A DNA stretch of 64,000 nt from NCBI RefSeq assembly GCF_014698965.1, contig NZ_JACXAE010000083.1:33109-97108 (forward strand). Direction: 5' to 3'. The stretch is from Iningainema tapete BLCC-T55 (GTDB taxonomy: Bacteria > Cyanobacteriota > Cyanobacteriia > Cyanobacteriales > Nostocaceae). A program made the position numbers and the translations under genes. Positions within the stretch are counted from its first letter, which is position 1; each line of letters opens with the position of its first letter. The notes under the pieces are model-generated. The model saw nothing but the letters and a program-made list of their open reading frames with translations, had not been told where the DNA came from and searched no databases. Below are positions 46,439 to 52,770 of this stretch, in pieces.

Positions 46439-46518
46439 ACTTTGTTAAAAAACCAAACACGCGCTCAATTTCTTTGACTACTAGTCTAACAGTAGCATTA
46501 CCAAACCGAAATCTACAA

Positions 46519-47046
46519 ATGATTATTTGTGCTGATACCTACATTCCCTTTCCGCGTCCGCTCGTCTATGCCACGTATCGCGACAAGCTCGTCGAACTCG
46601 TACCATACTTACCTAATGTACGACGAATTGAGGTCAAGTCGCGTTTTGAACAGAGCGGTGTCATTCACTTTGTCAACGAGTGGCACGGCGATAGCGAGAT
46701 TCCAGTAGTAGCGCGTGCTGTACTCAGTGAGGCGATGCTCAAGTGGACTGATATCTCCACATGGAACGAGTCTGAGTTCACCACTGAATGGCGCATTAAA
46801 ACACACGCATTTACTGAAGCAGTTTACTGCGCAGGAAAGAACCGCTTTCTTGAGTATAACGGCGGCACGTTAATTGAAAGTCGCGGCGAACTCACGATAG
46901 ACACCAAGCAAATTAAAGGGATACCGCAGTTGCTTGCTAGTGTGGTAGGGCGCACTGTAGAGGATTTTCTCAGTAAGAATATTGAACCAAATCTACACTC
47001 ATGTGCCAACTCAGTTCGTCTCTACCTAGAGGAGTCTATTCACTAA
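46519..47046 (+). CDS. SRPBCC (START/polyketide cyclase-like) domain protein
   Basis: The ATG at 46519 gives a 175-residue product; a TTG at 46474 would add 15 residues but precedes no fold element. The product begins MIICADTYIPFPRPLVYATY with RDKLVELVPYLPNVRRIEV, the helix-grip start in which a beta-strand leads to two short helices. A curved sheet (VIHFVNEWHG, LKWTDISTWNES, FTTEWRIKTHAFT) and a long C-terminal helix follow. This resembles SRPBCC ligand-binding domains. The ligand is unknown. It stands alone behind the kdp operon; its base composition looks more GC-rich than its neighbours, which may mean transfer. Confidence 0.55.
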   Translation: MIICADTYIPFPRPLVYATYRDKLVELVPYLPNVRRIEVKSRFEQSGVIHFVNEWHGDSEIPVVARAVLSEAMLKWTDISTWNESEFTTEWRIKTHAFTEAVYCAGKNRFLEYNGGTLIESRGELTIDTKQIKGIPQLLASVVGRTVEDFLSKNIEPNLHSCANSVRLYLEESIH

Positions 47047-47091
47047 CGAGAGTCAAGAATTTTTCTGTAAATGTTACTCACTCTCCAACAG

Positions 47092-47766
47092 TTATTTTGC
47101 TACGAATCCTTTCTGAATAGCCAACATTACCGCTTGATTGCGATCGCGCACTTCCAACTTTTGCAAAATCGCATGAATGTGAACCCGCACTGTACCAGGA
47201 GCAATGTAAAGAATTTCTGCAATTTCTTGGTTGCTTTTACCAGCAGCTACGAGCGCCAGAATTTCTTGTTCACGCTTCGTCAAAGGATTTTCTCTTAGCT
47301 CAATATTTTTTGTAGATGATGCTGATAAGTTGTTTTCCTTAAAAGCGGCTCGAATTTCTGTGGTTGCTGTGTGATCCCACCAAGAAGCACCTGCTGCTAC
47401 CGAACGTAATGCCAATATCAAAGACTCTGAAGGAATTCCTTTAAGACAGTAACCGGCAACTCCTGCTTTAATTAACCGTGCAATTAGGGGTTTTTCCGAA
47501 TTAGATGTTAAAACTAGGATGGGTAAATGAGGGTGATGCTGCTTAATTTGACAACAAGCTTCAATTCCATCAATTCCTGGTAAATCAATATCTAGTAAAA
47601 CTAAATCTAGGGGATAATGATTAGCTAGTTCTACTGCTTGCTCACCATCTTCTGCCTCGGCTAGAATTTCTATGCATGTTTCCTGTTGTAACCGCATTCG
47701 CAGTCCCAAGCGAAACAGCTCATCATCCTCAACGAGTAATATTTTTATTACCACATCAGGTTTCAT
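47092..47766 (-). CDS. NarL/FixJ-type response regulator
   Basis: The 224-residue protein has a receiver domain (ILLVEDDELFRLGLRMRL; Asp59 in LVLLDIDLPGIDG; Lys in GYCLKGIPSE) and a LuxR-type helix-turn-helix (about 160-222; LTKREQEILALVAAGKSNQE, IAEILYIAPGTVRVHIHAIL). It binds DNA when phosphorylated. The kinase gene that should precede it on the minus strand is decayed (47781-48067), so it is now an orphan regulator or is served by another kinase, perhaps the similar one at 39907-41007. Confidence 0.9.
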   Translation of the reverse strand: MKPDVVIKILLVEDDELFRLGLRMRLQQETCIEILAEAEDGEQAVELANHYPLDLVLLDIDLPGIDGIEACCQIKQHHPHLPILVLTSNSEKPLIARLIKAGVAGYCLKGIPSESLILALRSVAAGASWWDHTATTEIRAAFKENNLSASSTKNIELRENPLTKREQEILALVAAGKSNQEIAEILYIAPGTVRVHIHAILQKLEVRDRNQAVMLAIQKGFVAK

Positions 47767-47780
47767 TTTTAGTTATAAGT

Positions 47781-47922
47781 TTATAATTTAATAGTCCCCC
47801 TACCTTTCCATCCTAATTCTTTGGTCACAAACAAATAGGTAGTAGAAATCCACAACGTTGCACCCTTACTTGCGTGTTTCTTTTCTGACAAAATTATACA
47901 GCCATGTGCTTCAAGAATCTGG
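47781..47922 (-). pseudogene. Histidine kinase C-terminal fragment A, upstream of the NarL-type regulator
   Basis: On the minus strand the frame reads QILEAHGCIILSEKKHASKG then ATLWISTTYLFVTKELG and stops at 47781-47783, 15 bases before the regulator ATG. It matches the end of HATPase domains (QIVEAHGGKIW...HPKGATFWF). Only this tail remains. Its distance to the regulator is what is expected of a former kinase-regulator operon. Confidence 0.65.
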
Positions 47923-48067
47923 TAACGGATGCAATTATTGCGCCGTTAGGAAGTCGATTTTTAGACCTGATTCTCCCACCATGTGCTTCTAAAATTTAAC
48001 GTGTCAAATACATTCCCACTACTCCTTTCGCTTGACGATTGCTATATCCTTGGTAAAACCGCTTAAA
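47923..48067 (-). pseudogene. Histidine kinase C-terminal fragment B with nonsense codon
   Basis: The minus strand encodes FKRFYQGYSNRQAKGVVGMY, LTR, a TAA stop, then ILEAHGGRIRSKNRLPNGAI. The intact kinase at 39907-41007 has FERFYQGHSDRHAKGSGLGL, YLTRQIVEAHGG and ENRHPHGAIFAF at the same places, so the TAA replaces the Gln codon. Only about 48 codons of the ATPase domain remain, joined to fragment A which repeats the ILEAHG segment. It is therefore derived from a different paralogue than fragment A. Confidence 0.7.
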
Positions 48068-48352
48068 AATGTATATTTATTATCTTAACGTATTAAACAT
48101 TTCTAATATTTTAGAGGTATATTTCAATACAGAGGATTTATAACAGATAATTTATACCTTGTATTTTTTTAATAAAAGCTTGATAATAGATAAATTAAGA
48201 AGACCCTAAAAGTAGGGCAAAAACATGATTAAAAAAGAGAGAATAATTTTCTACAGAACTTCTCAACGTCAGCCTACTATAACTTACATTTTTCAGTGGA
48301 AAGCAGCTATAAAAGTTACTCTATCCAACGTCTGGGTAAAATCTCAAACTGT

Positions 48353-48631
48353 ATGAAGAACCCCAATCAGAGAGAAAAAGACAGCTTTCTCTACCCTCGT
48401 AGTCGCTATTATGGTCAAGTCAAGCCAGAGAACCTGGTGTTTAATGCCAATCTCCAAGAATTTGCTCAAAAAGTTGGCTACATTGCCAATTTACAAACAG
48501 GCGGGAAACTCTCTGCGGAAGAAGCCTTCAAGCAAATTGAGGTACTTTGGAAACAATTGGAACACAGTAAAAAGGAACTGAAGATTGCTACAGACAAAGA
48601 AAATGTAGAAGAACACTATGGCGGGTTTTAG
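48353..48631 (+). CDS. Small conserved cyanobacterial protein (DUF7219-like)
   Basis: From the ATG at 48353 the product has 92 residues: MKNPNQREKDSFLYPRSRYY, KPENLVFNANLQEFAQKVGY, ANLQTGGKLSAEEAFKQIEV and WKQLEHSKKEL. A GTG at 48296 would add 19 residues without similarity to the family. The protein is soluble and helical, with the conserved start F-L-Y-P-R-S-R-Y-Y-G shared by a cyanobacterial family of unknown function. It is intact among decayed neighbours. Confidence 0.65.
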   Translation: MKNPNQREKDSFLYPRSRYYGQVKPENLVFNANLQEFAQKVGYIANLQTGGKLSAEEAFKQIEVLWKQLEHSKKELKIATDKENVEEHYGGF

Positions 48632-48882
48632 GTGCAAAAATCGCAAAGCACTTCCTACACCCACTGGCTTTACCAAAATCCAATCATCCTCAAATGCCCC
48701 AACTCAGAAATCTGTTCTAAGTTGGGGCATTGAAGGCGATGACGTAGTTAGCGCGAGCGCTCGTCATAGATAATATAAATTGTATAACTTACTGGTGAGC
48801 CTAACAATATGATGGCAAATTTTTGACTCATGATTTTCCTTTCTAAGGAACTAAAAAGAGCAGGAGAAAAATTCTGAAAAAC

Positions 48883-49102
48883 TTATTTATGATTTTGAAT
48901 TGACATCGCGGCGGCTCCTGTAAAATGGTTTTCATCGCTGTAGCGTTGGAAAATTGTGTCAACCAGCCATTCGGCAGTTACTTTCAAATTATGCATGGGC
49001 GTTGGTAGTAGCTTTAAATATGTGTTGGCTGAGGTGGAGAGCTGTAAATAACCCGGTAAAACCACCGCCTAGAATAATCGTTGGGTTTGTTGAGTGAGTC
49101 AT
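48883..49102 (-). pseudogene. NDH-2-like flavoprotein with its middle deleted
   Basis: The ATG at 49102 on the minus strand gives MTHSTNPTIILGGGFTGLFT followed by ALHLSQH, the FAD-binding start of a type II NADH dehydrogenase-like protein. About 67 bases downstream the neighbouring frame carries TYLKLLPTPMHNLKVTAEWL and VDTIFQRYSDENHF, a typical C-terminal end of the same family, to the stop at 48883. The roughly 350 residues in between are missing and the two ends are out of frame. The N-terminal assignment is firm; the C-terminal one is from memory of the family and less certain. Confidence 0.6.
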
Positions 49103-49146
49103 AAGGCTAAAAACTTAATTAACTGTTGGTAGTTAGTGGTAAGTGG

Positions 49147-49522
49147 TTAGTGAGTAAGTGTTTGAGATATTGCCAGTTCAACTTCAGCTTGATCCTGGGG
49201 CAAATACATCTTTTGGACGTACTCCGCTACCATGCGATCGGTATTGAAATAAGGAGCGATAGTTTTAATCGAAGTCTTCATCATCTTAATCCAGCGACGA
49301 GGTAATCCTTCGTCATCCTGCTCATAGTAGCAAGGGATAATTTCCTCCTCTAACAGCTTGTAGAGAGCCAAATTGAGCAGACACTTCAGGAAACCAACTC
49401 CACCAGAAGTTGAAGGCTAGATCTACCAATAAATGCAACGGTGGTGGTAGTTTATCTTGCAAACGAGCAGCAGCGGATACACAGTTTTGCCCACCCATAG
49501 TTTTCCTCAGTCGGATTAACAT
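49147..49522 (-). pseudogene. Alpha-glucan phosphorylase (GlgP) with its middle deleted
   Basis: From 49522 on the minus strand the frame encodes an N-terminus with KLPPPLHLLVDLAFNFWWSW and FPEVSAQF, matching the DUF3417-type start of alpha-glucan phosphorylase. Near 49,370 the homology moves to another frame: ALYKLLEEEIIPCYYEQDDE, GLPRRWIKMMKTSIKTIAPY and FNTDRMVAEYVQKMYLP, the C-terminal end of the same enzyme, to the stop at 49147. The family has about 850 residues; only about 45 plus 74 remain. The catalytic and pyridoxal-phosphate regions are gone, so it cannot work. Confidence 0.75.
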
Positions 49523-50545
49523 TTAGTTGAATTAATATTTCACTGGAGAAGATCGGAGCGCAGGACGAGCCAACTTAGTGACTCAACCCATCTTCACCAA
49601 CAGTAATACCATGACTCAGCTAGTCACTTGGAATTAGGAACTAGGGAAAAAACCATAAATGAACTTAGGGGATTGAACAGTTAAACAAAGATACTCCGTT
49701 TTTATCCTATTCCATAGATCTATCTAGTGACGATTGAACTAACTTCTAAAACCAAGTTTACTTTTCACTCTTACACAATGACTCAAGCCTCTAGTTTTTA
49801 ACTCCTAGTTTGGTTTTTATTTCAACTATCAATCATAGTCTTAAATTTGAGTAAATTTAAGTGTTTATTTAGTGCATACAATTAATTTTATATTTAGAAG
49901 TATATATAGATCTATTTATTTTAGATTGGAAAATATACATGTTATCTATACCGTTTAGATTTTAAGTTATATACTACGTAAACAATTGGCATATACTGAA
50001 GCGAAAGAACGTCAAATACCTCTTTAGATAGAAGAAAAACAAAATAGAAAAATAGAAAGATTGCTTTTATACTTCTTAAACATCAAAACAATGACACCCC
50101 GAACTTGGCTGCTGTCATTTAACTCTGCTGCTTTTGTGATCTCTGGCAGTGGAGTTGGCTTTATGATTAATGAACCAGATCTCATATAGTTATATTCAGG
50201 AGCAAGCGCTTGCCACACAAGCGCCTAACTATAGTTGACTCATCCAAGCCATTGTTACCTTGTCAAACCAAATTGGAGCAAAAAACCTTAGCCAAATCCC
50301 TTGTTCAAGCTGAGCAAGAAACGAGAAGATTACCATCACAATCTTTTTGTTTGTAATATTGTGCAAGCTCTTTAAGAGGGTGGAAAATAACACGGATTTA
50401 TGTGCTAATATAAATAAAATAGGATGTGTTTATAAATTAGAAAAAATTTGCTTTTTGGGCTAAAATTTATCTAGATATTATTAATTAAATTTTCTTAAAT
50501 AGAAACAAAACTAGTTCAAACAAAACAAGATAAATTTGCCCTGAT
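49523..50545. other. AT-rich gap with possible coding remnants
   Basis: No intact gene is seen. A plus-strand ORF at 50090-50188 (MTPRTWLLSFNSAAFVISGS, then GVGFMINEPDLI) and a plus-strand open segment at 50246-50354 (TKLEQKTLAKSLVQAEQETR) look like pieces of lost genes but match nothing I can name. The rest (49,800-50,080 and 50,400-50,540) is very AT-rich. Confidence 0.35.
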
Positions 50546-50692
50546 TTAAAGGCTAAAGCATTTAACTGGTCGCGCTCTTGGATGTAGGTGGATTACTTTT
50601 GAAGCAAACCCATCTAGTGTACGCGCTCTGATTTCATAAGCCACTTGATTTTGAGTATGCAATTTACAATACAATAAGTGTTTATGAGCCAT
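50546..50692 (-). CDS. Candidate 48-residue small ORF
   Basis: The minus-strand ORF begins MAHKHLLYCKLHTQNQVAYE and continues IRARTLDGFASKVIHLHPRA to RPVKCFSL. It is basic, with three Cys and five His. Composition is protein-like instead of random, but no family is recognised and no ribosome-binding site is obvious. Its start overlaps by two bases the first codon of the kdpA stub on the other strand. It may be a small gene or another remnant. Confidence 0.3.
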   Translation of the reverse strand: MAHKHLLYCKLHTQNQVAYEIRARTLDGFASKVIHLHPRARPVKCFSL

Positions 50693-50804
50693 GTTGCAAG
50701 GATTTTTTCAGATAGTTGTAACGCTACTCATCTTGATAGCTATCACTTCCTTTTTCGGAAGATATATGGCGCGTATCTACCTAAATGTTGTGGTTCCAGA
50801 TTGA
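50691..50804 (+). pseudogene. kdpA N-terminal stub
   Basis: The 37-codon frame MLQGFFQIVVTLLILIAITS FFGRYMARIYLNVVVPD closely follows the first 33 residues of the intact kdpA ([33 protein letters not shown]). The match ends where the first loop would begin and a TGA follows. It is a truncated second copy, 19 bases before the Cys-motif membrane gene. Confidence 0.8.
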
Positions 50805-50823
50805 GTAAATAGAGGTTTTTGAT

Positions 50824-51207
50824 ATGAGACAGGCAGATATGGTACAATTCTATGTATCAGCACAGGAGAGTTTTCATCAAACAAATCTCATTGAAGTTGA
50901 ACCAACTAAGGCAACACATAATCCAACAAAAACTCAGTTTGAAAACACAAATTATGTAATATTATTTTTAGCTCCTATTTGCTTCATGATTGTTTGGGCA
51001 TCTGTCGTTTTTATCGTCTCGATTTCCTGTAAATTTGTAGAAAATAGAAATAAAAATGAAATAGTAACTAGCAAACTCTTCCAGCAAGTTCCCTGTAAAA
51101 AATGTCGATACTTTCACAACAGCAATTTTCTTAAGTGTGCAGTACACCCTTCTATCGCTTTAACCAAAGAAGCGCTAGATTGCTCTGACTACAGCCCCAA
51201 ACAGTAA
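50824..51207 (+). CDS. Cys-motif membrane protein, copy 1
   Basis: The 127-residue protein has a soluble N-terminus (MRQADMVQFYVSAQESFHQT), one membrane helix (about 42-65; VILFLAPICFMIVWASVVFI) and a C-terminal Cys module CKKCRYFHNSNFLKCAVHPS ending with LDCSDY. The C-x2-C-x10-C-x-H and final C pattern could bind iron-sulfur or zinc. It is paralogous to the protein at 61264-61656; even the leader AGAGGTTTTTGA before the ATG is conserved. The function is unknown. It sits directly behind the kdpA stub. Confidence 0.65.
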   Translation: MRQADMVQFYVSAQESFHQTNLIEVEPTKATHNPTKTQFENTNYVILFLAPICFMIVWASVVFIVSISCKFVENRNKNEIVTSKLFQQVPCKKCRYFHNSNFLKCAVHPSIALTKEALDCSDYSPKQ

Positions 51208-51331
51208 CATAATTGAAGAAGTATTCAGAAGTCAGAATTCAGAATTCAGAATCAATTAGAGTTATTGTCTTAAATTTGTATCTAGTGACGACAATACCCT
51301 GATAACTACCTGGTATCTTGCTTCAACATCC

Positions 51332-51590
51332 TCAAGGGTCCAATTCCTCCAATAAGTCATGGCTACTGCGTCTAATCATCTTGGCATGACGCAGCAGCGT
51401 CGCACGGTTCTTGTTGTTATGAGTGTACTCAGCAATCATCGCGATCGCGTCTAGTAAGCGAATTGTTACCGCCACGTCTTGTCAGCATGAAGAAAGCCAG
51501 TGCGATCGCCGCACCCGTCATAAGTGTTGGCACAAACCAGTAGCTGGAGCGCAGTGTTTCCCGAAGTTTAATCCGGTGATAGTTTTTCAT
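51332..51590 (-). pseudogene. DUF2254 membrane protein with its middle deleted
   Basis: From the ATG at 51590 the minus strand encodes MKNYHRIKLRETLRSSYWFV then PTLMTGAAIALAFFMLTRRG and a stop at 51429. This is the standard start of DUF2254 membrane proteins (RLRETLRSSFWFVP). An overlapping frame then reads VTIRLLDAIAMIAEYTHNNK, NRATLLRHAKMIRRSSHDLL to the stop at 51332, matching the DUF2254 C-terminus (ALDALA...RAALLRHA). About 330 residues between the ends are missing and the ends are out of frame. Confidence 0.65.
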
Positions 51591-51628
51591 CTACCGTAGT
51601 TTGCATCCTAAACTCGCTTATTTCTGCC

Positions 51629-52159
51629 TTAGCTGTTAACTTCATTGCCCTGAATTTTAATGTCTTCGCTCTTGACTTCTTGCAATGCCTCTGGTTCTAA
51701 CTCTTCGGCTGACTTATTTAATCGTACAAATATCCCCCAAGCCGCAAGTAATGCAGCAGTGGCTAGTCCTACAGTAGATGCTTGTGGTAAGTGCGACGGG
51801 TCTTCGTGGATTAGTTCAAATACTGCGACTAGGAATTCAATAGATAGAGAAACGATAATGACAATCAGAAATCGCGACAAGAAACGGCGTACTCTGGTGG
51901 GAAAGCTCATTTCAGTGCTACGTAGCACCTCTTCATCAAGAATTGTTTGTCCAAGCTCAAGAGAGGCAACAGCAATTGTCAATAAACCAACACTCTCCAT
52001 TATAGAATTGAAACGCGATCTCAAGTCAGTCATTTTTAAGGGATTGATTCCGCTCCATAATTCGAGGACAGCGAACACGATTAATATAAATGAGCTTAAG
52101 ATAAACAATAAAGTAATGATTGAGAAACCAACTGAAAAAACTTTGCGTAAAGAATTCAC
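51629..52159 (-). CDS. Multi-pass membrane protein of unknown function
   Basis: The 176-residue protein has four hydrophobic segments (about 10-33, 52-68, 92-115, 124-146): ITLLFILSSFILIVFAVLEL, SVGLLTIAVASLELGQTIL, FLIVIIVSLSIEFLVAVFEL and TVGLATAALLAAWGIFVRL. The acidic tail ends SEDIKIQGNEVNS. Similar proteins of this length occur in proteobacteria and cyanobacteria as uncharacterised membrane proteins. It looks intact between two decayed genes. The overlapping plus-strand ORF is rich in Ser and Asn and is an antisense shadow. Confidence 0.6.
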   Translation of the reverse strand: MNSLRKVFSVGFSIITLLFILSSFILIVFAVLELWSGINPLKMTDLRSRFNSIMESVGLLTIAVASLELGQTILDEEVLRSTEMSFPTRVRRFLSRFLIVIIVSLSIEFLVAVFELIHEDPSHLPQASTVGLATAALLAAWGIFVRLNKSAEELEPEALQEVKSEDIKIQGNEVNS

Positions 52160-52236
52160 TCATTTTGCTCCATAAAACTTATCCATAGTTATCCAAAATA
52201 ATTACTTTTTTTACGAACCGCCTCCACCAAGAGAGA

Positions 52237-52770
52237 TTATTCTGCTTGATGCTTAAAAACAGGACTGGTTTTTGAGTCATAAGTGATGACACTAATACTA
52301 CCATCAGCCGACCTATATGCCTTTTTTACAGTAGCAATAAATTCCATCCCCTGCTGACGTAACTGACTCATTAACTCCTCTTCTGTAATCAGTTGCTATT
52401 GCATATGACGCTCGATCATCCGACCATTCCTCACAAGCAGGAGTGGCGGGGGGGTCAAAAAGTGCTGAAATGGTTTAAAAATATAGCCGAGCCAGTTAAG
52501 GAAGTAACTCCAAAAAATTACAGTTTCTACCAGAATTGCTCCTTCAGTAATCAATGTATAGTCACTCGCCATCGCGTTTTGAGCCGCTTCCGCAAAAAGC
52601 ACAACTACGAGCAAATCGGGAACTCCTAAAGTTCCTATTTGTCGGCTAGGCATGATGCGTAGAACTGAAAACAGTGCTAGGTAAACAAGCGTTGCGCGTA
52701 TAATCAATTCAGTTCTGGAAATGCTGGGAACGAAAATTTCTTACCAATTGATGTCGAACAATTTGTCCAT
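52237..52770 (-). pseudogene. DUF421/YetF-family membrane protein interrupted by two nonsense codons
   Basis: The ATG at 52770 overlaps the stop of the upstream glucosidase gene (TAATG). The frame reads MDKLFDINW, a TAA (52741-52743), then EIFVPSISRTELIIRATLVY, LALFSVLRIMPSRQIGTLGV, PDLLVVVLFAEAAQNAM and so on to ERHMQ, a TAG (52396-52398), then QLITEEELMSQLRQQGMEFI, ATVKKAYRSADGSISVITYD to the true end at 52237. This is the DUF421/YetF fold with three membrane helices and a soluble domain. Both stops fall at positions where Gln is likely. Everything else is preserved, so inactivation is recent. Confidence 0.75.

Noticed and set aside
51225..51253. Repeated CAGAATT units as an array or regulatory iterons
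   Set aside because: Only three imperfect copies without spacers; a simple tandem repeat common in cyanobacteria.
51660..52175. Plus-strand ORF of 171 codons
   Set aside because: It is antisense to the four-helix membrane protein at 51629-52159, is rich in Ser and Asn with no fold-like pattern, and has no ribosome-binding site.
52396..52743. In-frame stops in DUF421 as programmed recoding
   Set aside because: No context for read-through is known here, and neighbouring genes show similar loss, so mutation is simpler.
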